Shown here: piece by piece, positions 1 through 6,215 of the stretch
Numbering within the stretch: position 1 is the stretch's first letter
How the letters are laid out: each line of letters starts with the position of its first letter
DNA from: JAEUIA01 sp034440255
GTDB lineage: Bacteria > Planctomycetota > UBA1135 > GCA-002686595
Reading direction: 5' to 3'
Assembly (NCBI GenBank): GCA_034440255.1
Contig: JAWXBU010000198.1
Coordinates: 1 to 6,215 of the forward strand
DNA length: 6,215 nucleotides
The notes under the pieces: generated by a model
The model's database searches: none
Seen by the model: the letters and a program-made list of their open reading frames with translations, nothing else
What the model was told of the DNA's origin: nothing
Position numbers and translations under genes: made by a program

Positions 1-678
1 CATGTGCGCTTGGAATTGACCGAAGCGCGTCGGCAGCGGGACGTCGAGCTCGAGCGGTTCGACGAGGCGCTCGTTCTGGCGACGCCACGCGATCAACGCT
101 TCGATCGTGCAGATTTTCAAATTGTGCTTCGCCGCGAACACTTCGAGCTCGGGCATGCGCGCCATCGTGCCGTCGTCGTTGATGACTTCGCACACGACGC
201 CGGCTGCACGTGAACCGCACAGTCGCGCGAGGTCGACCATGCCTTCGGTTTGTCCGCCGCGCACGAGCACTCCTCCGTCGCGAGCACGCAACGGGAACAC
301 GTGACCGGGACGATGCAGGTCGGAGGGTTTGGCGGTCGGAGCGCTCGCGGTCTTGATCGTGTGCGCGCGATCTTTCGCGCTGATTCCGGTGGTGACGCCG
401 GTCGCCGCTTCGATCGACACGGTGAAACCGGTGCCCATCTTGCTCGTGTTGTGCGCGACTTGCGGCCCGAGTTCGAGCTGATCGCAGATCTCCGCCGAAA
501 GCGGCATGCAGATCAGTCCGCGGCCTTCGCGCGCCATGAAATTGATCGCTTCGGGAGTGACTTGCTCCGCGAGCATCGCGAGGTCGCCCTCGTTCTCGCG
601 GCCCGGATCGTCGACGAGGATGATCATGCGGCCGGCCATGAGGTCGGCGAGAACATCGGGGATCGGGCTGATGGCCAT
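1..678 (-). CDS. ribBA: Bifunctional RibBA: DHBP synthase domain and start of GTP cyclohydrolase II domain (partial, runs off left edge)
   Basis: Riboflavin biosynthesis, cytoplasmic. The RibB part converts ribulose 5-phosphate to 3,4-dihydroxy-2-butanone 4-phosphate plus formate; a RibA part would open GTP to start the pyrimidine branch. I translated 226 codons from the ATG at 678-676, with no stop before the window edge. Visible motifs are DDPGRENEGDL (residues 23-33, acidic metal/substrate loop), GTGFTVSIEA (82-91), GVTTGISAKDR (94-104), KPSDLHRPGHVFPLRA (117-132), GGVLVRGGQTEG (135-146) and NDDGTMAR (167-174). A stand-alone RibB would end near residue 205-215. Here the chain goes on into LPTRFGQF (215-222), which resembles the first strand of the RibA domain in RibBA fusions, so the fused form is inferred. 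A weak ribosome site, AAAGG (689-693), lies 10 bases before the ATG. An oddity is Gln143 where E. coli RibB has His in its GGHTEA motif. The gene starts 99 bases after the DUF1501 stop, on the same strand. Family assignment is very sure; the RibA half lies outside the window. Confidence 0.95.
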   Translation of the reverse strand, partial: MAISPIPDVLADLMAGRMIILVDDPGRENEGDLAMLAEQVTPEAINFMAREGRGLICMPLSAEICDQLELGPQVAHNTSKMGTGFTVSIEAATGVTTGISAKDRAHTIKTASAPTAKPSDLHRPGHVFPLRARDGGVLVRGGQTEGMVDLARLCGSRAAGVVCEVINDDGTMARMPELEVFAAKHNLKICTIEALIAWRRQNERLVEPLELDVPLPTRFGQFQAHM

Positions 679-699
679 GCGGAGTGTGCCTTTCGAATT

Positions 700-727
700 C
701 GACGAGCGAAGCTTCGATCGCTCATCG
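700..727 (-). promoter_or_regulatory. Stem-loop in ribBA leader (10-bp stem, 8-nt loop)
   Basis: On the minus strand, bases 727-718 pair with 709-700 around an 8-base loop (717-710). Nine pairs are Watson-Crick. The tenth (724 with 703) is U-G in minus-strand RNA but would be an A-C mismatch in plus-strand RNA, so the fold favours the transcript that carries ribBA. The stem ends 6 bases before the AAAGG ribosome site and 21 bases before the ATG. There is no U-tract after it, so it is not a classical intrinsic terminator. It may influence ribBA translation or RNA stability; this is inference. No FMN-riboswitch core was recognised. Confidence 0.5.
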
Positions 728-730
728 TAT

Positions 731-766
731 CCGGGTGGGATCAGACAGACCACTGACCCCACTCGG
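731..766 (-). promoter_or_regulatory. Stem-loop just after the DUF1501 stop; terminator-like but without U-tract
   Basis: In minus-strand RNA, bases 762-753 pair with 744-735 around an 8-base loop (752-745). One of the ten pairs is a G-U wobble (757 with 740), which again forms only on this strand. Beyond one mismatch (763/734), three more G-C pairs extend the stem (766-764 with 733-731). The hairpin begins 11 bases after the DUF1501 stop codon, where a terminator or an mRNA 3' stabiliser would sit. The following bases on the minus strand (ATACGATG, 730-723) are not U-rich. It could therefore be a U-less terminator, a processing or stability element, or the upstream half of a two-hairpin ribBA leader. 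Confidence 0.55.
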
Positions 767-777
767 GCGACCGGCTC

Positions 778-2190
778 TCAGCTCAGGATGTCGCTAGCGA
801 CCACGCCACTGACGTCCGTCAATCGGAAGTCGCGACCCGCATAGTTGTACGTCAGACGCTCGTGATCGATCCCGAGCATGTGCAGGATCGTGGCGTGCCA
901 ATCGTGCGTCGACATCCGTCCCTCGACGGCTTCGATTCCGTTTTCGTCGGTCGCTCCGTACGAGAAACCGCCCTTCACTCCGGCGCCCGCCATCCACGTC
1001 GTGTAGCCGCGATTGTTGTGATCGCGACCGTCCGTGCCTTGTGCGTACGGCGTGCGTCCGAACTCGCCGGCCCAGATCACGAGCGTGTCTTCCAGCAAGC
1101 CACTCTGCTTCAGATCGGCGAGCAACGCGGCAATCGGCTGGTCGATCTGCTTGCAGCGCTGCGGCAATTCCTCGCGAAGGTTGCGATGGTGATCCCATCC
1201 GCCCATGCCGACTTCGACGAAGCGCACGCCGCTCGCGACCAGGTGACGCGCCGTCAGACATTGGCGACCGAAACGATCGGTCTCTTCCGCGCCGATTCCG
1301 TACGCGTCGAGCGTCGCCTTTTTCTCTTTCGACAAGTCGAGCAGGCTCGGTAACTCGGCTTGCATCCTGAACGCGAGCTCGTACGACTCGATCACGCCTT
1401 CCGCTTGTTCGTCGCCTGAATCTCGGCGTGCGTGCTCTTTGTTGAGCTTCTGCAGCAAATCGAGTTGAGCGCGCTGTTCATCCGTAGTCATCCGTCCGTT
1501 GGCGATGTTCGCGACCGATTCGGATCCCGCTCCGCGCCGATTTCCGCCGGCTTTCCGGTCCATCCCGATGCGCATGCCTTGGTACGTCGCGGGCAAGAAC
1601 GCGGATCCGTAGTTCTGTGCACCGCCGTTGCCCGTCGGCGGATTCAACGTCACGAAACCGGGCAAATTGCGGTTCGACGTGCCCAATCCGTACAAGCTCC
1701 ATGAGCCCAACGACGGCCGCACGAATTGGAAACTGCCGGTGTGTTGGGCGATCGTCGCTTGTGCGTGCGCCGGCACCTCGGTGTGCATACCGCGCAAGAG
1801 GCACAGATCGTCCGCGCGCTTCGCGAGCTCGGGGAACAACTCGCTCATCCACAATCCGCTCTTGCCCGATTGCTTGAACGACCACGGCGACGCCAACAAC
1901 TTGGCACCTTGGCGATAACCCGAAAGGGTCTGACCGTCGTGATCCTTCAGCGCTGGTTTGTAATCGAAAGTGTCGACGTGCGACGGCGCTCCGCTCATGC
2001 AGAGGAAGATGACGCGCTTCGCCCGCGCCTTGTGATGCGTCATTTTCGGCGCCAGCGGATCGCTGACCATGTCCTGAGCATCGGCCGCGCACAAACCGCG
2101 CAGCGCGAGCATCCCGAAACCGCACGAGAGCAACTTGAGCGTGTCGCGTCGGCTGGGCACGAAGAGTGAATTCGAAGTGTCGTCGTTCAT
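778..2190 (-). CDS. DUF1501 family protein, Tat-exported, sulfatase/phosphatase-like fold
   Basis: 470 residues, full length for DUF1501 (PF07394), a family related to the alkaline phosphatase/sulfatase superfamily whose reaction is not established. The N-terminus carries a twin-arginine signal: SRRDTLKLL (residues 13-21), a hydrophobic stretch to about 33, then an Ala-rich likely cleavage zone near 34-39. This suggests export of a folded, perhaps metal-binding, protein. Family landmarks in order are VIFLCMSGAPSHVDTFDYKP (60-79), GWDHH (331-335), GEFGRTP (375-381), GRDHNNRGYTTWMAGAG (388-404), and the C-terminal block from HDWHATILHMLG (429-440) to YAGRDFRLTDV (450-460). The conserved Asp and His residues are plausible metal ligands by analogy only. 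The start lies 21 bases after the stop of the cytochrome/DUF1553 gene, a close co-directional arrangement typical of a two-gene operon. Only a weak purine-rich GAGAAG stretch precedes the ATG. Family is certain; substrate unknown. Confidence 0.95.
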   Translation of the reverse strand: MNDDTSNSLFVPSRRDTLKLLSCGFGMLALRGLCAADAQDMVSDPLAPKMTHHKARAKRVIFLCMSGAPSHVDTFDYKPALKDHDGQTLSGYRQGAKLLASPWSFKQSGKSGLWMSELFPELAKRADDLCLLRGMHTEVPAHAQATIAQHTGSFQFVRPSLGSWSLYGLGTSNRNLPGFVTLNPPTGNGGAQNYGSAFLPATYQGMRIGMDRKAGGNRRGAGSESVANIANGRMTTDEQRAQLDLLQKLNKEHARRDSGDEQAEGVIESYELAFRMQAELPSLLDLSKEKKATLDAYGIGAEETDRFGRQCLTARHLVASGVRFVEVGMGGWDHHRNLREELPQRCKQIDQPIAALLADLKQSGLLEDTLVIWAGEFGRTPYAQGTDGRDHNNRGYTTWMAGAGVKGGFSYGATDENGIEAVEGRMSTHDWHATILHMLGIDHERLTYNYAGRDFRLTDVSGVVASDILS

Positions 2191-2211
2191 GTGTCTTCTC
2201 GATTTGCTCGG

Positions 2212-5007
2212 TCAGCCGACAGAGCGGAACTCAGCACTTTGGAACAGCGTCTGCGCGAACGCAGACCACGCGGCACGATGCGGGTCGACCGGCGCGAGCG
2301 CCGATTCGCCGCCATCGGTCGCGAGCGGTGATTCGGCCTGTTTTTGCCGGCGCTTCTTGCGTTCCTCGCCCGAACCACGGTCCACCTTGTCGGTCTTCAC
2401 TTCCTTGGCCGCGAGCTTCTCGAACTCGGTGAGGAACGCGCGCACGCTGCTCGTTTCATTGCCGTTGGGCTTGCGCCCGAGTGCACGCTCGAACGCGTAC
2501 GCGATGCGTTCGTCGTCGGTGCCCTTCTGCGCGAGCACTTTGTCCGCGAACGCGTCGGCGATCTTCATCACGTCGACGTCGTTCATAAGGAACAACGCCT
2601 GCGTCGCGACATTCGTCTCTTCGCGATCGCCGGTGACGAAAGCCGAATCCGGTGCGTCGAACACGGCCAACGCTTCGGGCAAGTGATCGCGCAAGTTCGG
2701 CAGGTAGATCGAGCGCACAGGCTGTTCGCGCGTGAGGTAGTTGACGATCTCGTCGCGCGCGAACGGACCTTCGACGACGCCCGCTTTCGAACCGACGGGC
2801 ACGTCCGTCTGCAACACGCCGGCGACCGACAAGATCGCGTCGCGGATCGCTTCCGCTTCGAGTCTGCGATCGGGCATGCGCCACAGATTGCGCGCTTCGG
2901 GATCGACGGCAGCGTTCTTGTCGTTCGACACGCTGTCGAGGCGATACGCGTGACTGAGCACGATTTCTCGCACCAACTTCTTCGTCGACCAACCTTGCGC
3001 GACCAATTCCGTCGCGAGCCAATCGAGCAGTTCGGGATGATCGGGCCGTTGACCGCTCGCACCGAAATTCTCCGGCGTGCGCACGATTCCAGCGCCGAAC
3101 AGGTGACCCCAGACGCGATTGGCCCACACACGCGCGGTCAGCGGATTCGAACTCGACGCGATCCAATCGGCGAGTTCCTTGCGACCGCTGCCTTGCTTGA
3201 TCGGCTGAGCGGTGGCCGTGCGCAACACTTGCGGCATCCCGCGCAGCGCGATCGCGCCGGGTTTGTCGACTTCGCCACGATCGAGCACCGCGATGTCGCG
3301 CGGCTTGCCTTCGAGGGCGCCCATGGCGAGGCGATTGGCCGGCAATGCGCGACCCTTCTCGTCGAAACGCCCGAGCAGCTCGTCGAAGAGCGCCGTCTGT
3401 TGTTTCAGCACTCGCTCGCGATAGATGTCGAGCCCGTCCTTTTTCTTCTCGGTCCCCGGCGCGTCGCCCGTGCGCGGCATCGCGCGCGCTTCCTCAGCCT
3501 GTCGTGCAAAGTTGTCGCGTGCGCGCTCGATCACAGTACGCACGGCGGGCTCCATCGTCGGCCCGTTCGGCACATGTGCATCCGCGGGCAGTTCGATCAG
3601 CTTGCCCGCATTGTTGTTGCCGGGTCCCGGATACGTGCCGAAGCGCGTGTCGGTGCTCAAGAAGATGCCGGCGAGCGCGTAGTAGTCCTCGGTCGGAATG
3701 GGATCGAATTTGTGATCGTGACAGCGCGCGCAAGCGATCGTCATGCCCAGCATGCCTTGACTGACTGCGTCGATCTGCTCGTCCGCGACGTCGAGCGAAA
3801 ACTGACGAGCATCGCGTGTGTTGTGGCTCTTCGCGCCGAGCGCCAGGTAGCCCGTCGCCGTCACGTTGGCCGCGCGCGCGTCGCTGTCGGCGCTCGGCAG
3901 CAAATCGCCGGCGAGTTGCTCTCTCAGCATCTGGTCATAGGGCTTGTCTGCATTGAATGCCGCGATGACCCAATCGCGATAACGCCAAGCCTGCGGATAG
4001 GCAATGTTCGTGTCTTTCCCGCTCGATTCGGCGTAGCGAGCGACGTCCAACCAGTGCCGCCCCCAGCGTTCGCCGTACGCAGGCGAGGCGAGCAATCGGT
4101 CGACGACGCTCTCGAACGCTCTCGGCGATTTGTCCGCTTCGAATGCAGCCAACTCATCAGGCGTCGGCGGCAAACCGGTCAGATCGAAAGTCACACGTCG
4201 CAACCAAGTGCGTTTATCGGCGTCGGCCACCGGCGCGAGGTTCGATTTTTCCATCGCCGCCATCAGGAATTGATCGATCGGCGTCCACGGCCACGCTTTC
4301 TCGCGCGTGCTCGGTGGCTCGCTGCGCACGGGCGGCTTGAACGCCCAGAATTCGCGCGCTTTGGCGAGATCGAGTGGAGCTTTCGGTGCTCGCGTCGCGC
4401 TCGCAGCCGCTTCGCCCGTCGCCTTCGCACCCGGCCACGGCGCGCCCATCGTCACCCACTTCTCGAGATCCTTCACGACGGCTTCGTCGAGTTGCTTCTT
4501 GGGCGGCATCGCCAAGTCCGAATCCGTGTAGCGCACCGCCGTGATCAACAAGCTCGCGTCCGCGTCACCGGGCATGATCGCCGGTCCCGAAACTCCTCCC
4601 GCGAGCAAGGCGTCGATCGAGTCGACCTTCAATCCCGCCTTCAATTTCGTCGCGTTGTTCGAGTGACACGAGTAGCAGTTGTTCGCGAGCACCGGCCGCA
4701 CGCTCTTCTCGAAGAACTCGATCTCTTCCGGAGTCGCCTCTTTGCGATTCGCCATCGCCTCGCTGCTCGGTTTCGCGCCCGCCGTTGCGAAATCGGCTGC
4801 CGTGAGATACCCGTCGCGATCGCGGTCGAGCCGATTGAACGCGCGCTCGCCGCGCGGGAACTCGGCCAAGCTGATGCGCCCGTCGAGGTCCGTGTCGAGC
4901 CTCTTGCGCAACGCGTCGAACGCGACGCCCTTGTCCTTTTCTTGCGCCGTGAGCGCGGCGGTGGTGAAAGCGAGAATGGACGTCGCGAGAATCAATGTCG
5001 TCTTCAT
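2212..5007 (-). CDS. Secreted EF-hand / PSCyt1 cytochrome c / DUF1549 / DUF1553 protein
   Basis: 931 residues from the ATG at 5007-5005. A GTG three codons upstream (5016) is possible, but starting at the ATG gives a clean Sec signal (MKTTLILATS then a hydrophobic run, likely cut after LTA, residue 21). Order of parts: two EF-hand loops, D38-E49 and D61-D72, each with the DxDxDG core; PSCyt1 heme domain (about 94-193) with CYSCH at 111-115 and MPPKK at 167-171; DUF1549 (about 218-450) with DLTGLPPTPDE (275-285), ERWGRHWLDVARYAES (313-328) and a second heme-type motif CARCHDHKFDPI (426-437); DUF1553 (about 605-930) with NPLTARVWANRVWGHLFG (621-638) and NFGASGQRPDHPELLDWLA (647-665). A charged, Gly/Pro-containing insert occupies about 868-908, before the conserved C-terminal helix (WSAFAQTLFQSAEF, 914-927). 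It is the first gene of the minus-strand cluster, with the DUF1501 gene next. A periplasmic redox role on carbohydrate-like substrates is the usual hypothesis but is unproven. Confidence 0.94.
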   Translation of the reverse strand: MKTTLILATSILAFTTAALTAQEKDKGVAFDALRKRLDTDLDGRISLAEFPRGERAFNRLDRDRDGYLTAADFATAGAKPSSEAMANRKEATPEEIEFFEKSVRPVLANNCYSCHSNNATKLKAGLKVDSIDALLAGGVSGPAIMPGDADASLLITAVRYTDSDLAMPPKKQLDEAVVKDLEKWVTMGAPWPGAKATGEAAASATRAPKAPLDLAKAREFWAFKPPVRSEPPSTREKAWPWTPIDQFLMAAMEKSNLAPVADADKRTWLRRVTFDLTGLPPTPDELAAFEADKSPRAFESVVDRLLASPAYGERWGRHWLDVARYAESSGKDTNIAYPQAWRYRDWVIAAFNADKPYDQMLREQLAGDLLPSADSDARAANVTATGYLALGAKSHNTRDARQFSLDVADEQIDAVSQGMLGMTIACARCHDHKFDPIPTEDYYALAGIFLSTDTRFGTYPGPGNNNAGKLIELPADAHVPNGPTMEPAVRTVIERARDNFARQAEEARAMPRTGDAPGTEKKKDGLDIYRERVLKQQTALFDELLGRFDEKGRALPANRLAMGALEGKPRDIAVLDRGEVDKPGAIALRGMPQVLRTATAQPIKQGSGRKELADWIASSSNPLTARVWANRVWGHLFGAGIVRTPENFGASGQRPDHPELLDWLATELVAQGWSTKKLVREIVLSHAYRLDSVSNDKNAAVDPEARNLWRMPDRRLEAEAIRDAILSVAGVLQTDVPVGSKAGVVEGPFARDEIVNYLTREQPVRSIYLPNLRDHLPEALAVFDAPDSAFVTGDREETNVATQALFLMNDVDVMKIADAFADKVLAQKGTDDERIAYAFERALGRKPNGNETSSVRAFLTEFEKLAAKEVKTDKVDRGSGEERKKRRQKQAESPLATDGGESALAPVDPHRAAWSAFAQTLFQSAEFRSVG

Positions 5008-5208
5008 GAGGGGCACCCGTTCGGCATGTGCGGCCAGGTCATTTCGTCAGGAATCGCCTGCTCGGGGAAGTCCTTCGCTCCTGAAACCGCCTGGTCCTCC
5101 CGAGTTTCGGTCGAAGACGGCTGCCGACAGTGATTTCAGAGCTTGGCCAGCGACCTCGCCCGTGTGAACGAACCCGACCCGCCGCGTACCATGCCCTTGG
5201 AGGACTCG
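5008..5208. promoter_or_regulatory. Divergent intergenic region, presumed to hold promoters for both directions
   Basis: About 200 bases separate the two outward-facing start codons, so at least one promoter for each side should lie here. I could not find a convincing -35/-10 pair, operator or riboswitch on either strand. The best -10-like string (TACCAT, 5187-5192) sits too close to the HEAT gene's ribosome site to be credible. A short inverted repeat, TCAGGA/TCCTGA (5047-5052 and 5079-5084), has a 26-base spacer and may be chance. Short reading frames that cross this area look like shadows of the flanking genes. Confidence 0.4.
5199..5203 (+). promoter_or_regulatory. Shine-Dalgarno site that decides the HEAT lipoprotein start
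   Basis: GGAGG lies 5 bases before the ATG at 5209. It favours that ATG over the in-frame ATG at 5191, which has no such site upstream and would add six residues, including two acidic ones, before the signal peptide. It is the only strong ribosome site among the starts in this window. Confidence 0.8.
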
Positions 5209-6215
5209 ATGACGTTGCGCTCGCTTTATGCAGTTTTTCTCATGCTTTCGGCCCTCGCGGCCGCCTCGTGCCGAATGGCTCCGACCGAAAGGCCTGGGCC
5301 TATGGGAGTGCAGATCGCGCCTCTTCAACCGACGCTTCAAGATCCACTCGAGACGATCGCCAGGTATGAAGACGCGCGCACCGACGGGGACGGATTGCTG
5401 CAGGCCCTCCTGCAAAGAGGTTCGCCGAAAACGCGTGAGCGTGCGGCCGTCGCCTTGGGTCGACTCGACCCGCAAGTCTTCGGCGCGAGCGCGACCGAAG
5501 GCTTGATCGTCGCACTCGAGGACGACTCGTCCGGCGTGCGTGCCGCTGCAGCTTTCGCGCTCGGACAACGTGCCGACAAGTCCGCGGCGGCGGCTTTGCT
5601 CGCGCACTGGAACGATCCGGATGCCGGTGTGCGAGCGCGCATTGTCGAAGCCGCGTCGCGCATCGACGATGCTTCGTTGCGAGCGCGCATCCTCACGAGC
5701 TTGGACGATCCGGATTCGAACGTGCGCGCGCTGGCTGCGCTCGCGCCGAGTCGCTTTCCTCCCCTCGCGCCGGACGCCCCACTGACGGATGCGGCGCTCG
5801 TCGAATACCTGATGCGCAACGAAAAGGGCACGAAGCCGGCTCCCGATGTCGAGATTCGCTGGCGCGGATCGTACGCATTGTCTCGACGCAAAGCGGTCCG
5901 AGCGCGCGCGTTGTTCATCGCAGGAGCGTCAGCGATCGATCCGCGTGAGCGCATCTACGCATGTCAAGGCATGGGCGCAGTCGGCTCGGACGACGCGAGT
6001 CGCAAAGCTCTCGTGACGCTGCTCGCGGACACCGATTGGCGCGTCGCCTGCGAAGCGGCGAATGCGCTCGGCAAGCAATCCTTCCAGGGGGCGTTCGATG
6101 CGCTCGCTGTAGCGACGCATCATGCTTCTCCGCATGTACGACGCTGCGCGTACGAGGCGCTCGGCGCGTTCCGTGATTCGAAGATCGAAGCGCGCGCTGT
6201 CTTCGAGCGCGCACG
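5209..6215 (+). CDS. HEAT-repeat lipoprotein (partial, runs off right edge)
   Basis: 335 codons plus two bases are visible, with no stop. The start at 5209 is set by the GGAGG site and gives a lipoprotein signal: Arg4, hydrophobic residues 6-19, then lipobox AASC with the acceptor Cys at 21, so the protein is expected to be membrane-anchored outside the cytoplasm. After a Pro-rich linker (24-46), repeated helical HEAT/armadillo-like units follow at about 62-87, 97-122, 126-153, 158-180, 217-240, 245-260, 266-290 and 296-322. They carry typical strings such as RERAAVALGRL (76-86), VRAAAAFALGQ (110-120) and VRRCAYEALGAF (310-321). HEAT repeats form a protein-binding scaffold. The opening ETIARYEDART (48-58) followed by HEAT units resembles proteins I recall that end in a cyclophilin-type peptidyl-prolyl isomerase domain. 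That domain is not visible here, so this is only a possibility. It is transcribed divergently from the cytochrome/DUF1501 pair, and no functional link is evident. Confidence 0.88.
   Translation, partial: MTLRSLYAVFLMLSALAAASCRMAPTERPGPMGVQIAPLQPTLQDPLETIARYEDARTDGDGLLQALLQRGSPKTRERAAVALGRLDPQVFGASATEGLIVALEDDSSGVRAAAAFALGQRADKSAAAALLAHWNDPDAGVRARIVEAASRIDDASLRARILTSLDDPDSNVRALAALAPSRFPPLAPDAPLTDAALVEYLMRNEKGTKPAPDVEIRWRGSYALSRRKAVRARALFIAGASAIDPRERIYACQGMGAVGSDDASRKALVTLLADTDWRVACEAANALGKQSFQGAFDALAVATHHASPHVRRCAYEALGAFRDSKIEARAVFERA

Noticed and set aside
250..756. Plus-strand open frame of 168 codons at the left end
   Set aside because: It is antisense to ribBA, whose minus-strand translation carries all DHBP synthase motifs. 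The plus-strand product has no recognisable family.
679..777. FMN riboswitch upstream of ribBA
   Set aside because: The gap is only 99 bases and its fold is two simple hairpins. The multi-branched FMN aptamer and its conserved G-rich core segments are not seen.
5008..5016. GTG start at 5016 for the cytochrome/DUF1553 gene
   Set aside because: It adds only three residues before a standard MKTT-type signal start, with no ribosome site favouring it. The ATG at 5007 is preferred, though not proven.
5047..5084. Inverted repeat TCAGGA/TCCTGA in the divergent intergenic region as an operator
   Set aside because: It has only six pairs with a 26-base spacer and no second copy or promoter nearby, so it is likely chance.
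2344..5133. A 929-codon open frame on the plus strand, covering nearly all of the cytochrome/DUF1553 gene
   Set aside because: It is codon-for-codon in register with the minus-strand gene, so it stays open only because that gene avoids TTA, CTA and TCA codons, as expected at this base composition. Its product is rich in Arg, His and Val with no recognisable domain, while the minus strand encodes clear families.
5191..5208. Upstream ATG at 5191 as the start of the HEAT lipoprotein
   Set aside because: It has no ribosome site and would put acidic residues ahead of the signal peptide. The ATG at 5209 has GGAGG at ideal spacing.
5047..5954. Minus-strand open frames under the HEAT lipoprotein gene (5047-5607 and 5337-5954)
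   Set aside because: Their Arg/Ser/Ala-rich translations look like antisense shadows. The plus strand has a ribosome site, a lipobox and regular HEAT units in one frame.

Overview
The window looks like a GC-rich chromosome segment from a planctomycete or a close PVC-group relative. The main reason is the middle of the window. It holds a large secreted cytochrome-c protein with PSCyt1, DUF1549 (PSCyt2) and DUF1553 (PSD1) regions, directly upstream of a Tat-exported DUF1501 protein. This pair is a genomic hallmark of Planctomycetota and is also common in Verrucomicrobiota. The genus cannot be fixed from this sequence.

Layout: three genes run leftward on the minus strand and one runs rightward. 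From the divergent intergenic region near 5008-5208, the minus strand reads EF-hand/PSCyt1/DUF1549/DUF1553 protein (2212-5007), a 21-base gap, DUF1501 protein (778-2190), a 99-base gap, then ribBA (1-678, cut by the left edge). On the plus strand a HEAT-repeat lipoprotein gene starts at 5209 behind a clear Shine-Dalgarno sequence and is cut by the right edge. Coding density is high and no stretch over 300 bases lacks a gene. I see no tRNA, rRNA, CRISPR array, insertion sequence or attachment site.

How the genes may work together: the cytochrome/DUF1553 protein and the DUF1501 protein almost certainly form a two-gene exported unit. Such units are thought to act on (sulfated) polysaccharides or other extracytoplasmic substrates, but their biochemistry is not established. 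ribBA is a housekeeping riboflavin-biosynthesis gene in the same orientation, so it may be co-transcribed or may simply lie downstream. The 99-base gap before it holds two back-to-back hairpins. Each has a 10-bp core stem and an 8-nt loop, and the wobble pair in each stem forms only in minus-strand RNA. This is the most notable structure in the window that the genes do not explain. The HEAT lipoprotein is transcribed away from the others and has no evident functional link to them.
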